This document shows, piece by piece, positions 8,015 through 17,241 of a stretch of DNA of 64,000 bases. Source of the DNA: Bacillota bacterium. GTDB taxonomy: Bacteria; Bacillota; Clostridia; Oscillospirales; Ruminococcaceae. Location of the stretch: positions 31,800-95,799 of the forward strand of contig JAEWRN010000002.1 of the NCBI GenBank assembly GCA_023460035.1, written 5' to 3'. How positions within the stretch are numbered: position 1 is the stretch's first letter; each line of letters begins with the position of its first letter. Made by a program: the position numbers and the translations under genes. A model generated the notes under the pieces. That model was not told the DNA's origin. It did not search any database and saw nothing but the letters and a program-made list of their open reading frames with translations.

Positions 8015-9388
8015 TTATTTGCCCACGCAGAACCGTGAAAACACATCGTCAATGACCGCGTCGCTGGCGCGCTCGCCGGTCAGCTCGTACAGCGCATCCA
8101 GCGCGTCATCTACACAAACCGAAACCGCGTCCAGCGCAAACCCCGCCTGCTGCGCCCCCTGCGCTTCGGCGAGCGCCTGCTGCGCGCGCACCGCCGCGGC
8201 GCGCTGCCGCTCGTTTGCCAGCAGCGCGGCGTCCGGGTCCACATGGGATGTCTCGATTAAATCCAGTATAGCCTGCCGCAGCCGGGGCGAAAAACCCTCT
8301 TCTTTGGCACTCAGTTCCACCACCGCGTGAAAACAGGGCGCTATGGCGGCAACATCGGCTGCGCGGGGCAGGTCGGTTTTGTTGCATACCGCAATCGCCA
8401 GCCGCCCGCGGCAACGCTGCGCCAGGGCAAGGTCGTCGCCGGTCAGCGGGCGGGAGGCATCGAACACCGCCAAAATTAAATTTGCTTCCTCCAGCTTTTG
8501 CTGGCTGCGGCGGATGCCCTCGGCCTCCACCGGGTCCTGCGTGTCGCGCAGGCCGGCGGTATCGGCCAGCAACAGCGTGGTGCCCGCAAGTGAAATATCC
8601 TGCTCCACCACGTCGCGCGTCGTGCCGGCAATGGGGGTGACAATCGCTTTTTCAAACCCGCTCATCAGGTTCAGCAGCGTGCTTTTGCCCACGTTGGGGC
8701 TGCCCACAATGGCGGTGCGCACCCCGCGGCGCAAAATGCTGCCGCTCTCGTAATTTGCAAGCAGCTCTTCCAGCTCGCCGCGCGCGGCGGCAAGAGTGGC
8801 GGCAAGGGCAGTATCAGACAGCTCTTCCACGTCTTCTTCCGGGTAATCGGTATAGGCAGCAATGTGCCCGGCAAGGGCGGTCAGCTGCCCCGCCACCCCG
8901 TTGATTTTGCGGTAAAGTGCGCCCTGCATGGCGGCGGCGGCGGCGCGGGTACCCGCTTCGCCGGTGGCTTCAATCATCTCCATCACCGCTTCGGCCTGCG
9001 TGAGTGAAATGCGGCCGTTTAAAAAGGCACGGCGGGTAAATTCGCCCGCGGCGGCCGGGGCCGCGCCCGCGTCATAGCAGGCGGCAAGCAGTTCTTTGGT
9101 AATGGCTTCGCCGCCGTGCACCGAAAGCTCTACCACCTCTTCGCCGGTATAACTTTTGGGCGCGCGGAAACAAAGGGCCACCGCTTCGTCCATGCGGCGG
9201 CCGCCGCGCGAAAAGCTGCCGTAAAATGCGGTGTACCCCTTTGCCGCGGCTAAGCTGCGGCGGGGGTTTGCCGGGGTAAAAACCGCAGCGGCGACCGCGT
9301 AGGCCGCGGGGCCCGAAATGCGAACGCAAGAAATGCCCGCGCGCCCGGCCGCAGTGGCAATGGCGGCAATCGTCTCTTGGTGCTGCAT
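8015..9388 (-). CDS. mnmE: tRNA modification GTPase MnmE (TrmE)
   Basis: GTPase partner of MnmG in wobble-uridine modification. The 457-residue protein has an N-terminal folate-binding domain (to about residue 120), helical segments, and a G domain with GSPNVGKSTLLNL (G1), DTAGLRDTQ (G3) and NKTDL (G4). It ends CVGK, matching the invariant C-terminal Cys-x-Gly-Lys motif. The much longer frame to 9691 is rejected: the ATG at 9388 has GGGAGGG upstream and gives the normal MnmE start MQHQETIAAIATAAG. Confidence 0.96.
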   Translation of the reverse strand: MQHQETIAAIATAAGRAGISCVRISGPAAYAVAAAVFTPANPRRSLAAAKGYTAFYGSFSRGGRRMDEAVALCFRAPKSYTGEEVVELSVHGGEAITKELLAACYDAGAAPAAAGEFTRRAFLNGRISLTQAEAVMEMIEATGEAGTRAAAAAMQGALYRKINGVAGQLTALAGHIAAYTDYPEEDVEELSDTALAATLAAARGELEELLANYESGSILRRGVRTAIVGSPNVGKSTLLNLMSGFEKAIVTPIAGTTRDVVEQDISLAGTTLLLADTAGLRDTQDPVEAEGIRRSQQKLEEANLILAVFDASRPLTGDDLALAQRCRGRLAIAVCNKTDLPRAADVAAIAPCFHAVVELSAKEEGFSPRLRQAILDLIETSHVDPDAALLANERQRAAAVRAQQALAEAQGAQQAGFALDAVSVCVDDALDALYELTGERASDAVIDDVFSRFCVGK

Positions 9389-9473
9389 CGTGTTTTCCCT
9401 CCCAAACAAAATGGCGGCCGGGGCCCCCGCATCAAACGGGGGCGATCCCTGACCGCCCGGTTTTTGTGCTCGT

Positions 9474-10481
9474 TTACAGCTCGATTTTGCCGTACAGTGG
9501 CAAATCGAAGCTGTCGTCAATGCCCTCGGTGCGCGGCGCGGCCTCGGCAGCACCATCGGCTTTGGGCTGCGGGCGCGGGGGTGCTTCCCTGCGCGGTGCG
9601 CGCTCGGCATTGTTGCCATGGCCACCCTTGCCGCCCCTGCGGGGTGCGCGGCTGTGGTCGCGGTCGCCGCGCGGCTTGTCCTGCTGGGCATTCGCCGCAG
9701 TGGACCGCACGACTACCCGGCGGGCTGCACCCTCCCCGGTGGATTCGCTGACAAGGTCCTGCATCTCGCTGATGGTCGAGTGGATGATGCGCCGCTCGTA
9801 GGGGTTCATCGGCTCAAACATATAGCTGCGGCCGGTTTTTTGTACCTTGGCGCCGACGCGCTTTGCCAGTGAGGCAAGGTCCTTTTCGCGCTTGGCGCGG
9901 TAGCCCGCGACATCAAGACCAATCTTTTCATAATCGCCCTCACCGCGGTTGGCGGCAAGGCTGACAAGGTAGCTCAGCGCTTCCATTGTCTCGCCGCGGC
10001 GGCCGATTAACACCCCAACGCTGGGGCCTTCAACCTTCAAAATGGTGGCGCCGCCCACTTTAACCGGGGTCACGGTCAAATCCTTTGCGCCCATGCCCGC
10101 GGCAACGGTGGTAAAAAACTGTACCGCAAGTTCAATTTTTTCACCGGTTGCCGGCTCTTCCGGCAGGTCCTCCTGCACGGCGGCAGGGGTGGCGGGGGCT
10201 TGTGGGGCTTTCGGTGCAGGTGCAGGGGCCGCTTCTTCGCGGGGCTGTGCTTTGGGTGCATCGGGTACCGGCTGCTCTTTTTTTGCTGTGCCCGCCGGGG
10301 TATGCTCCTTCTGCTCCTGCTCCAAAGTGATTTTTACCTTGGCAGGGGTGGAGGAAAAGAACCGGCGGGAAGGCATCTCCAGTACTTCAACCGTGATCTC
10401 GTCGCTCGAAAAGCCATATTCGGCGCAGGCCTGTTCAATGGCCTGTTCGACCGTTTTCCCGGTTACGATCCATTCGCTCAT
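9474..10481 (-). CDS. jag: RNA-binding protein Jag (KhpB)
   Basis: Jag/KhpB binds RNA through KH and R3H domains and, in other Firmicutes, works with KhpA in cell elongation and division control. Layout: Jag-N domain (residues 1-50, MSEWIVTGKTVEQAIEQA), a Pro/Ala/Glu-rich linker (about 60-125), KH domain with VLIGRRGETMEALSYLV, R3H domain with NPYERRIIHSTI, and a basic Arg/Gly/Pro-rich tail (about 270-335). The tail makes it longer than most Jag proteins. GAGAGGAGC precedes the ATG. It lies directly downstream of yidC, the conserved arrangement. Confidence 0.93.
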   Translation of the reverse strand: MSEWIVTGKTVEQAIEQACAEYGFSSDEITVEVLEMPSRRFFSSTPAKVKITLEQEQKEHTPAGTAKKEQPVPDAPKAQPREEAAPAPAPKAPQAPATPAAVQEDLPEEPATGEKIELAVQFFTTVAAGMGAKDLTVTPVKVGGATILKVEGPSVGVLIGRRGETMEALSYLVSLAANRGEGDYEKIGLDVAGYRAKREKDLASLAKRVGAKVQKTGRSYMFEPMNPYERRIIHSTISEMQDLVSESTGEGAARRVVVRSTAANAQQDKPRGDRDHSRAPRRGGKGGHGNNAERAPRREAPPRPQPKADGAAEAAPRTEGIDDSFDLPLYGKIEL

Positions 10482-10526
10482 GGTCGTTGCTCCTCTCTAT
10501 TTTCACCGTTACCAGGGGCAACGGGT

Positions 10527-11687
10527 TTATTCATCCTCGAGATGTTGCTTTTCGCTCTCTTCTTTTTCCTGCTCCAGCAATGCTTCCGTCGCGTCTTTTG
10601 ACGCGGCTTTCTTTTTGCCTTTTTTGCTGCCCTTCGCCAGCTCTTCCTGCTGGGCGGCAAGCTCTTCCGCGGTCAGCGGGGCGGTGCGCTCGTCGGCATA
10701 CAGGGCGGCGTCCAGCTCGCGGGCACGCTGCAGGCGCAGGCTTGCCATCTCCGACTCGGTGACGTCTTTTTTCATCTCTTCGCCGCTGTCGGTTTTAACG
10801 GTGACCTGCTTTTTCGCCTTTTTGGCTTTGCGCTTCTCTTCGATCTCATCCGCAATCTGCTGTTTCATCTTTTCAGGGTCGTAGATTTTGCGGGCCACAA
10901 GGCTCTCAACAATCATCAACAGGTTCGACACGGTGTAGTACAGGCTGAAGCCGACCGGCACGGTAAAGCCGACGAAAATAAACATCGCGCTCATGATCCA
11001 CGGGGTGTACTTCATGCTGCCCTGCAGCTGCTGGCCGCTGGTTTTCTGCACAATAATCTGGCTGCCGATCATCGTGAGCACCGACAGCACCGGGAAGACC
11101 AGCGTCTGCCAGCCGGCAAGGCTGATGGTCGGCATGGCAACGAGGTTCAGGTTACCCCAAAACACGTTAAAGCCCTTGATGAGACCCACGGCCTGCTCGC
11201 CCAGCGCGCCAATGACGCCGCTGTTGCCGGCCAGTACCGCGCCAATGATTTTGCTCTGCTGTGCATACCCGCCAGCAATATTGCCTGCGGTTGCGGCGGC
11301 GGTCAGCAAATCGGTGGAAATATGCAAAATATAGGTCAGCGGGCGGTAAACGACCTCAATGATGCCGAACAGAACAACCATGTTCAGCACCATCGGCAGG
11401 CAGCCGGCAGTCGGCGAATAGCCGTACTCCTCCTGCATCTTCATCATTTCTTCCTGCTGGCGCTTTTGATCCTTGGCATATTTCTTCTGGATCTCCTGGA
11501 TCATCGGCTGGTAAGCCGCCATGCGGGCGGTGGATTTTTGCTGTTTGATGCGCAGGGGGAACATCAGCAAACGCAGCACCAAGGTAAACAGCACCAGCGA
11601 CAGGCCGTAGTCACTGACGATGTATTTGTAGATGAACTCCATGACATACCCAAGAGGGCCGCCTAAAATACCAAAAAAACTCGACAT
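10527..11687 (-). CDS. yidC: Membrane protein insertase YidC/Oxa1
   Basis: Inserts and folds inner-membrane proteins with or without SecYEG. The 386-residue protein begins with a membrane segment, then LSLVLFTLVLRLLMFPLRIKQ with the hydrophilic-groove arginine, a cytoplasmic coiled region (MQEEYGYSPTAGCLPM) and four more membrane segments. The C-terminal ~95 residues are a Lys/Glu-rich cytoplasmic tail (KKAKKQVTVKT, KGSKKGKKKAASK) of the ribosome-binding type. There is no lipobox. It sits between yidD and jag as usual. Confidence 0.94.
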   Translation of the reverse strand: MSSFFGILGGPLGYVMEFIYKYIVSDYGLSLVLFTLVLRLLMFPLRIKQQKSTARMAAYQPMIQEIQKKYAKDQKRQQEEMMKMQEEYGYSPTAGCLPMVLNMVVLFGIIEVVYRPLTYILHISTDLLTAAATAGNIAGGYAQQSKIIGAVLAGNSGVIGALGEQAVGLIKGFNVFWGNLNLVAMPTISLAGWQTLVFPVLSVLTMIGSQIIVQKTSGQQLQGSMKYTPWIMSAMFIFVGFTVPVGFSLYYTVSNLLMIVESLVARKIYDPEKMKQQIADEIEEKRKAKKAKKQVTVKTDSGEEMKKDVTESEMASLRLQRARELDAALYADERTAPLTAEELAAQQEELAKGSKKGKKKAASKDATEALLEQEKEESEKQHLEDE

Positions 11688-11766
11688 ATTGACATCCTCA
11701 CTGCCGCGGCAGGCGCGGCCTGATAGTGTAAAGCAAAAACGGCCAACTTGCCGCCTTTGCCGCGCC

Positions 11767-12024
11767 CTAGTGGCGCTTTTCTAGGTTTCGCTCGTCGCTG
11801 CGCCAACGGCCCTTTTCCGGTACGGGGTCATAACCGCGGCGCCCAAACGGGTTGCAGCGCAGAATACGCCAAATGCTCAGCAGACCGCCCTTTAAAATGC
11901 CGTGGCGCTCCACTGCCTCCATCGCGTATTCGCTGCAGGTGGGTAAAAACCTGCAATTGTTGCCGAGCGAAGGAGAGATGTACTTTTTGTAGCCCCGCAG
12001 CAGGGCAAGCACCAGTTTTTTCAT
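11767..12024 (-). CDS. yidD: Membrane protein insertion efficiency factor YidD
   Basis: A small membrane-associated protein that assists YidC-dependent insertion. Its 85 residues hold the family core LRGYKKYISPSLGNNCRFLP, then TCSEYAMEAV and GGLLSIWRILRCNPFGRRGYDPVP. Its ATG overlaps the rnpA stop by four bases (ATGA), so it is translationally coupled. Confidence 0.95.
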   Translation of the reverse strand: MKKLVLALLRGYKKYISPSLGNNCRFLPTCSEYAMEAVERHGILKGGLLSIWRILRCNPFGRRGYDPVPEKGRWRSDERNLEKRH

Positions 12025-12356
12025 GGCACCAGCAGCCCCGCTGCCGCAAGATGCGCGTGCATCGCCTGTGCGACCTTTTGCATCTTGACCTTTGTTGTTG
12101 CGGTACGGGCAACAAAGACGATGTCGACATTTTTTGTTTTGTCGACCCCGGCGGCATAATACGCCTCGCGGATGACCCGCCGCGCGCGCACACGCTGTAC
12201 CGCGCCGCCGATTTTTTTACTGGTCGTGATCCCAAGGCGCACCCCGCCGTTTCTGCGGGGCAGCACATAGGTGATGACAAACGGGCTGACGTAGGATTTT
12301 CCCCTGCGGTAGGTGCGGGCAAAATCCCCATTGCGAGTGATCGAACGGTAGCGCAA
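12021..12356 (-). CDS. rnpA: Ribonuclease P protein component
   Basis: Protein subunit of RNase P, which trims the 5' leader of pre-tRNAs. The 111-residue protein has the N-terminal RNGDFARTYRRGKS, the conserved GITTSKKIGGAVQRVRARR region and RREAYY-type helix (RVIREAYYAAG) that forms the RNR motif. The start is TTG at 12356 after a GGGGGG-containing leader. It lies between rpmH and yidD, and a terminator-like hairpin separates it from rpmH. Confidence 0.94.
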   Translation of the reverse strand: MRYRSITRNGDFARTYRRGKSYVSPFVITYVLPRRNGGVRLGITTSKKIGGAVQRVRARRVIREAYYAAGVDKTKNVDIVFVARTATTKVKMQKVAQAMHAHLAAAGLLVP

Positions 12357-12388
12357 ATTTCAGCCCCCCCATACTGCGTTTTCCCGCT

Positions 12389-12421
12389 TAAGACAAAAAG
12401 GCCACCTGCGGCGGCCCTTTT
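12389..12421 (-). terminator. Hairpin between rpmH and rnpA
   Basis: On the minus strand a 7-bp GC-rich stem (GGCCGCC with GGTGGCC, 3-base loop) is followed by TTTTTGTCTT. It resembles a rho-independent terminator and would let rpmH be expressed above rnpA by partial termination. Confidence 0.75.
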
Positions 12422-12459
12422 GGGGTGGGGAAGACGGGCGACCGCCAATTCCCGTTGAA

Positions 12460-12594
12460 TCAGACGGCAAGCTTTGCACGGCCTTTGGTGCGGCGCGCGG
12501 CGATGACCTTGCGGCCACTCTTGCTCTTCATTCTGCTGAGAAAGCCATGCTCACGGGTGCGCTGGCGTTTCTTGGGCTGGAAAGTTCTTTTCAT
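12460..12594 (-). CDS. rpmH: 50S ribosomal protein L34
   Basis: A 44-residue ribosomal protein, too short for long-frame searches. The translation begins MKRTFQPKKRQRTREHGFLS, then RMKSKSGRKVIAARRTKGRA, and ends KLAV, matching L34 throughout. A TTGGAGGAAC ribosome site precedes the ATG. It is the first gene of the minus-strand run that leads away from the origin. Confidence 0.97.
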   Translation of the reverse strand: MKRTFQPKKRQRTREHGFLSRMKSKSGRKVIAARRTKGRAKLAV

Positions 12595-13170
12595 GTTTTG
12601 TTCCTCCAATCAAGGTCTGCCCTGGCGGGCGTTATGTGTACGCCGGTCTTGGGGCGTTACATCGCAGTTACACTACATTTTGCCAAACTTACAAAATGCA
12701 TAGCCTTGCAAAATAAAAGTATATCCTAAACTTCTTTGTGCTGTCAATACTTTTTGCAGTTTCTGTGGGCAGCGGCGGCGGTAAAAAAGCCAAAAAGTGC
12801 CCTTGCCGGCCTTTGCGACACCCCGCGGGCGGCCCTGTGCTTTGCCGCCGCGCTCCTTCCCCTTATATATAGAAGTTATTTGTCTATATTATACTATTGA
12901 TAAAAGTGCCTTGTGGTAGTTGTATGGCGGCAAAATTTATGCTATAATTGCAAAAACAGGACAACTGCCCGCGCGGGCCGGCACCACGGTGCCCGGCGGG
13001 CAGAAAAACGGTTTTTAGGTTTTTTGGGGGTGCGTCGTACAGTTTGGCGCAGAATTACTTAAAAACCTGTTTTTTTTTGTTTTTCCGGTCACCGGCTTTG
13101 CATGCGGCGGCCGTTTCGTTGCCTCCTGCCCCGGGAAACAATTTACATTTTGGGAGTGTGTCTGACAACT
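12595..13170. other. rpmH-dnaA divergent intergenic region
   Basis: A 576-bp gap between divergent rpmH and dnaA. It contains an AT-rich block at about 12858-12950 (CTTATATATAGAAG and TATATTATACTATTG), which could serve both as promoters and as an unwinding element, and the dnaA promoter at 12920-12948. No DnaA box of the TTATCCACA class was noticed in it. This is the point where gene direction flips, so it borders oriC. Confidence 0.6.
12920..12948 (+). promoter_or_regulatory. Likely dnaA promoter
   Basis: TTGTAT, a 17-base spacer, then perfect TATAAT at 12943-12948, about 220 bases upstream of the dnaA ATG; a long leader follows. Confidence 0.65.
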
Positions 13171-14466
13171 ATGGATTCGTTTGACGAGGTATTTGCCGCT
13201 GTAAAAAATTACTGCAAAGAGCGGCTGGTGGATGCCACATACAACTTGTTTATCGACGGGCTGGAGCCGCTGTCGTTCGAAAACGGCATCGTCTCTATTT
13301 CTGTGCGCAGTGACTTTATCAAGGGCATGGTGCAAGAGCGCTATGCCGATTTGCTGAGAGAGGCGTTCAGCACAATTCTTGGTTTTGAAGTCGGCATGGA
13401 GTTTAAGGTGCCCGAGCCCACAAAGCCGGAGGCGCAGACCGCGGTGCCCACCGGCAGCTACGCGTTCACCTTTGAAAACTTTATTGTGGGCAGCACGAAC
13501 AAATTTGCCCACGCGGCGGCGCAGGCCGTTGCGGCAAACCCGTCCGGCGCGTACAACCCGCTGTTCATCTATGGCGATTCCGGCCTTGGCAAAACGCATC
13601 TGCTGAACGCCATCCGGCTGGAGATTGCCAAAAACCGCCCGGATTTCAACATTGTTTACGTGGACGGTGAAGCCTTTACCAACGAGATCATCAGCGCCAT
13701 CCAAAACAACTCGACCGCCGAGTTTCACCAAAAATACCGCGCGGCCGACGTGCTGCTGGTCGACGACATTCAGTTTATCGGCGGCAAAGAGTCGACACAG
13801 GAAGAATTCTTCCACACCTTCAACACGCTGTACAATGCGGGCAAGCAGATTGTGCTGGCCAGTGACCGCCCGCCGAAAGAGATTAAAAGCCTGCAAGACC
13901 GGCTGCGCACCCGGATGGAATGGGGCCTGACCGCCGACATTCAGCCGCCGGATTTTGAGACCCGTGTCGCCATCATCCGCCGCAAGGCCGACCTTTTGGG
14001 GCTCGACATCCCGAACGACGTGGCCGAGTTTATTGCAAACCATTTAAAAAACAACATCCGCCAGCTAGAGGGCGCGGTGAAAAAGCTGAACGCCTACCGC
14101 CTGCTGGAGGGCATTCAGCCGGTCATCGGCGCGGCGCAGAACGCCATTAAAGATATTTTAAACGAAAACCAGCCCGTGCCGGTCACGATTGAAAAGATCA
14201 TCAGCGAGGTGGCCCGCACCTACAATATCACCCCGGCGGACATTCGCAGCCGCAAACGCAGCAGCAATATCTCGTCGGCCCGCAAAACCGCGATGTATGT
14301 GGTGCACGAAATCACCGGCATGACAATGCAGGACATCGGCAAAGAGTTTGGCGGGCGCGACCACTCCACCGTCGTCTACTCGATTTCCGAAGTCGAAAAG
14401 AAGCTCACGACCGACCCCCGCTTCCATGAGATTGTCGAGGATATCGTCAAAAACGCACGGGTGTAA
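13171..14466 (+). CDS. dnaA: Chromosomal replication initiator DnaA
   Basis: Binds DnaA boxes and melts oriC as an ATP-dependent helical filament. Layout in 431 residues: N-terminal helicase-loading domain, linker (about 85-105), AAA+ domain with GDSGLGKTHLLNA (Walker A) and VLLVDDIQFIGG (Walker B), and C-terminal box-binding domain with the signature FGGRDHSTVVYSI. The start ATG at 13171 gives MDSFDEVFAAVKNYC; GGGAG lies about 14 bases upstream, a weak site. An upstream in-frame start at 13102 gives an unrelated extension. Boxes at 14489-14647 lie just downstream. Confidence 0.97.
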   Translation: MDSFDEVFAAVKNYCKERLVDATYNLFIDGLEPLSFENGIVSISVRSDFIKGMVQERYADLLREAFSTILGFEVGMEFKVPEPTKPEAQTAVPTGSYAFTFENFIVGSTNKFAHAAAQAVAANPSGAYNPLFIYGDSGLGKTHLLNAIRLEIAKNRPDFNIVYVDGEAFTNEIISAIQNNSTAEFHQKYRAADVLLVDDIQFIGGKESTQEEFFHTFNTLYNAGKQIVLASDRPPKEIKSLQDRLRTRMEWGLTADIQPPDFETRVAIIRRKADLLGLDIPNDVAEFIANHLKNNIRQLEGAVKKLNAYRLLEGIQPVIGAAQNAIKDILNENQPVPVTIEKIISEVARTYNITPADIRSRKRSSNISSARKTAMYVVHEITGMTMQDIGKEFGGRDHSTVVYSISEVEKKLTTDPRFHEIVEDIVKNARV

Positions 14467-14488
14467 GCCCCCGAAAAAAGGCCCCTCT

Positions 14489-14497
14489 TTTTCCACA
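14489..14497 (+). promoter_or_regulatory. DnaA box
   Basis: TTTTCCACA, one mismatch to TTATCCACA. Confidence 0.7.
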
Positions 14498-14521
14498 ACG
14501 CTTTTAACATTCAACAGAAAG

Positions 14522-14530
14522 TTTTCCACA
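14522..14530 (+). promoter_or_regulatory. DnaA box
   Basis: TTTTCCACA, one mismatch to TTATCCACA. Confidence 0.7.
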
Positions 14531-14570
14531 GGGGTATGCCGCAAAAAGATGGATTGTTGAAACTCACAAA

Positions 14571-14579
14571 TTATCCACA
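14571..14579 (+). promoter_or_regulatory. DnaA box, perfect consensus
   Basis: TTATCCACA, the canonical 9-mer. Confidence 0.88.
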
Positions 14580-14638
14580 GCGCCTTTCACGACAAAAAAA
14601 CAACCGTTTGGTGTTGTGCCGTGCGGGCTTGCGGCATC

Positions 14639-14647
14639 TTTTCCACA
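14639..14647 (+). promoter_or_regulatory. DnaA box
   Basis: TTTTCCACA, one mismatch to TTATCCACA. Confidence 0.65.
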
Positions 14648-14761
14648 AATTCACAGCCCCTATGACTACTTCTATTTCCAACTTCTCAAATACAGCGGTT
14701 TTTCCGTTTTTTTTGAAAACCCGGTACGGCCGGGCATCTCGAATCTGATGGGGGAATGATC

Positions 14762-15892
14762 ATGAAACTAGAATGCGACAAAACAAGCCTTGCCGAGGCA
14801 ATCCTCGGCGTCTCCCGCGCGGTCACAATGCGCAGCAGCGTGCCGGCGCTGGAAGGGATCCTGTTTAAGGCGGAGGGCAGCAAGCTCACCCTCATCGGCT
14901 ACGACCTTGAAATGGGCATCACTACCGGGATCGACGCGCGCATCCGCGACGAGGGGTCGGTGGTCTTAAGCGCAAAGCTCGTCGGCGACATGATTCGCCG
15001 CCTGCCGTCGGACACGGTGGAAATCGACTGCACCGAAACGCTGGTCACCACCATCAAGGGCGGCATTACCGAGTACAACATCACCGGTATTTCCGCCACA
15101 GACTACCCCGAACTGCCGGCCGCCGCCTTCTCTCAACCAGAGGTTGAGGGCCGCGGTGCGCTGCCCACGACGATGATGGACGCAGTGACGCTGAAGGAAA
15201 TGATTGAGACCACAATTTATGCAGTTTCGCAGGACGATAAAAAGCCGGCCAACAACGGCGAAAAGTTTGTTCTCGGTAACAATAAGCTCACACTGGTCGC
15301 GCTGGACGGGTTTCGGCTTGCCATCTGCGAGCGCCCGGTCAAGACCGACCATGAGGTCGAAATTGTCATCCCTGCAAAGACACTTTCAGAGGTTGCGCGG
15401 CTCATCGGCGATTCCGACGAAGAAATCGGCATCAGCGCAAACAAGCGCTATGTCGTCTTTTCCATCGGCGGGTATACGATTGTCAGCCGCCTGCTGGACG
15501 ATGCGTTTCTGGATTACCGCAAAACCATCAACCCCGGCTACCTCACCCGCGTGATTGTGGAGGTACGGGATTTTTCGGCCGCGATTGAGCGCGCGAGCCT
15601 GATTATCACCGAGCGGCTGAAAAACCCGCTGCGGGTCACCTTTGACGAGGCGCTGACCGTGCGCTGCCAGACCGAGCTTGGCAAGGTGATGGACAGCATC
15701 CCCTGCGAATTTGAGGGAGAACACATGGAAGTCGGTTTCAATAACCGGTATCTGCTCGACGCGCTGCGCAATTCCGGCTGCGACAAGGTGGCGTTTGAGC
15801 TGAACGGCCCGCTGTCCCCCGTAAAGGTGCTGCCGGTGGAGGGCAATGAATTTATCTTCCTTGTGATGCCGGTACGTTTTAAAAACGACTAG
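14762..15892 (+). CDS. dnaN: DNA polymerase III sliding clamp, beta subunit
   Basis: The ring-shaped processivity clamp for DNA polymerases. At 376 residues it is full length and begins MKLECDKTSLAEAILGVSRA, continuing SSVPALEGILFKA. It ends LVMPVRFKND, the clamp C-terminus with the conserved LVMPVR peptide-binding strand. The ATG at 14762 is preferred over 14756 because GGGGG lies 7 bases before it. It follows dnaA across the probable oriC. Confidence 0.97.
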   Translation: MKLECDKTSLAEAILGVSRAVTMRSSVPALEGILFKAEGSKLTLIGYDLEMGITTGIDARIRDEGSVVLSAKLVGDMIRRLPSDTVEIDCTETLVTTIKGGITEYNITGISATDYPELPAAAFSQPEVEGRGALPTTMMDAVTLKEMIETTIYAVSQDDKKPANNGEKFVLGNNKLTLVALDGFRLAICERPVKTDHEVEIVIPAKTLSEVARLIGDSDEEIGISANKRYVVFSIGGYTIVSRLLDDAFLDYRKTINPGYLTRVIVEVRDFSAAIERASLIITERLKNPLRVTFDEALTVRCQTELGKVMDSIPCEFEGEHMEVGFNNRYLLDALRNSGCDKVAFELNGPLSPVKVLPVEGNEFIFLVMPVRFKND

Positions 15893-15901
15893 GAGGCCGC
15901 C

Positions 15902-16120
15902 ATGGCACTGGAAACCATTCAAATTAAAACCGAGTTTATTAAACTGGACTCGCTGCTAAAATTCGCCAACATTCTGTCCACCGGGGGCGAGGCCAAAATG
16001 GCCATTCAAAACGGCGCTGTTACCGTGAACGGCGAAGTTTGCACCCAGCGCGGCAAAAAAATACGGCCCGGCGACCGCGTCAAAATTGAAAATTTTGAGC
16101 TGGAGGTCACACCCGCGTGA
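15902..16120 (+). CDS. yaaA: S4-domain RNA-binding protein YaaA
   Basis: A 72-residue single S4 domain: FIKLDSLLKFANILSTGGEA, then NGAVTVNGEVCTQRGKKIRPGD. It is the small S4 protein that sits between dnaN and recF in Firmicutes and is thought to act in ribosome or RNA metabolism. AGGAGG is 6 bases before the ATG. Its stop overlaps the GTG start of recF. Confidence 0.93.
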   Translation: MALETIQIKTEFIKLDSLLKFANILSTGGEAKMAIQNGAVTVNGEVCTQRGKKIRPGDRVKIENFELEVTPA

Positions 16121-17232
16121 TCTTACAGGAGCACGCCGTGCAGCATTACCGCAATATCGAGCAGGCGTCGTTTCGGCCCGGCCCGCACCTCACGGTGATC
16201 TGCGGTAAAAACGGGCAGGGCAAAACCAACCTGCTGGAAAGTGTGTGGCTGCTGTGCGGGGCCAAAAGCTTCCGCGGCGGCAAAGACATGCACCTTGTGC
16301 AGTGCGGGCAGCCCTATGCGGTACTGGAAGCCACGGCAAAGCAGGACAGCGGCGAAGAAGACAGGTTTCGGCTTGTCATCGGCGGCGAGGGCTGCGAGGA
16401 AGCCGGGGTGAAGCCCGGGCGCACCGCAAAGCTGAACGGCGCCGATTTTGGCCGCGCCACCAACCTTGCCGGGCATTTTTACGCCGTGGTGTTCTCCCCC
16501 GCGCATCTAGACTTAGTCAAGGGCAGCCCGGAGGGGCGGCGTCGGTTTGTCGATGCCGCGCTGTGCCAGCTGTACCCCGGGTACCTTGCGGTGCTGCGAA
16601 GGTACACGCGGGCGGTGGCCCAAAAAAATGCGCTGCTGCGTGACGCGCGCCGGTTTGCCGGCGTGGACGAGCTGATTGCCCCGTTTGACGAGGAGATGGC
16701 AAGAGCCGGGTTTGAAATCATTGCGCGGCGCACGGCGTATCTTGCGCAGTTGTTTGCCGAGGCCAGCGCGGTGTACGACAGCATTTCGGCTGGCAGCGAG
16801 CCGTGTGCGTTTACTTACCTGCCCACGGCGGCAGATGAAGAAACGCTGCGGCACATGGTGCGCGCAGCCCGCGCGGCGGATTTGCACGCGGGCTGTTGTA
16901 CCGTGGGCCCGCACCGCGAGGATATTGCCATTACGGTGGCCGGGCAGGACGCCCGCGCCTTTGCCAGCCAGGGCCAGCAACGCAGCGCGGCGCTGGCGCT
17001 AAAGCTGGCCGAAGCGGGGCTGATACGGCAGGTGACCGGCACCGAGCCGGTGATGCTGCTTGACGATGTGCTAAGTGAGCTGGACGCGGTGCGCCGCGAC
17101 TTTTTACTGCGCAAGATAGAGGGCCGGCAGGTACTGCTGACCAGCTGCGACGCGGCGGCGTTTCACGACACGCCCGGCGCAATTTACGAAATGGAGGCCG
17201 GGCGGCTGCGCGCGGTCAAGCACGAGGACTAG
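16117..17232 (+). CDS. recF: DNA replication and repair protein RecF
   Basis: An SMC-like ATPase that helps load RecA at gaps. In 371 residues: Walker A GKNGQGKTNLLES near residue 30, the ABC signature ASQGQQRSAALALKLAE, and Walker B PVMLLDDVLSELD near residue 310. The start is GTG at 16117, overlapping the yaaA stop (GTGA), so it is coupled. Confidence 0.95.
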   Translation: MILQEHAVQHYRNIEQASFRPGPHLTVICGKNGQGKTNLLESVWLLCGAKSFRGGKDMHLVQCGQPYAVLEATAKQDSGEEDRFRLVIGGEGCEEAGVKPGRTAKLNGADFGRATNLAGHFYAVVFSPAHLDLVKGSPEGRRRFVDAALCQLYPGYLAVLRRYTRAVAQKNALLRDARRFAGVDELIAPFDEEMARAGFEIIARRTAYLAQLFAEASAVYDSISAGSEPCAFTYLPTAADEETLRHMVRAARAADLHAGCCTVGPHREDIAITVAGQDARAFASQGQQRSAALALKLAEAGLIRQVTGTEPVMLLDDVLSELDAVRRDFLLRKIEGRQVLLTSCDAAAFHDTPGAIYEMEAGRLRAVKHED

Positions 17233-17241
17233 GGGGACGCT

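Larger units (their letters stand above)
14467..14761. other. dnaA-dnaN intergenic region with DnaA-box cluster (probable oriC)
   Basis: Holds four same-strand DnaA boxes (14489, 14522, 14571, 14639) and one reverse TTTCAACA-like element at 14555-14562, with T/A-rich DNA in the second half. Position and content match the downstream half of a Firmicute oriC. Confidence 0.8.

Noticed and set aside
5955..8330. Plus-strand frame of 791 codons
   Set aside because: Antisense to mnmG and mnmE; long because of the high-GC codon pattern of the true genes.
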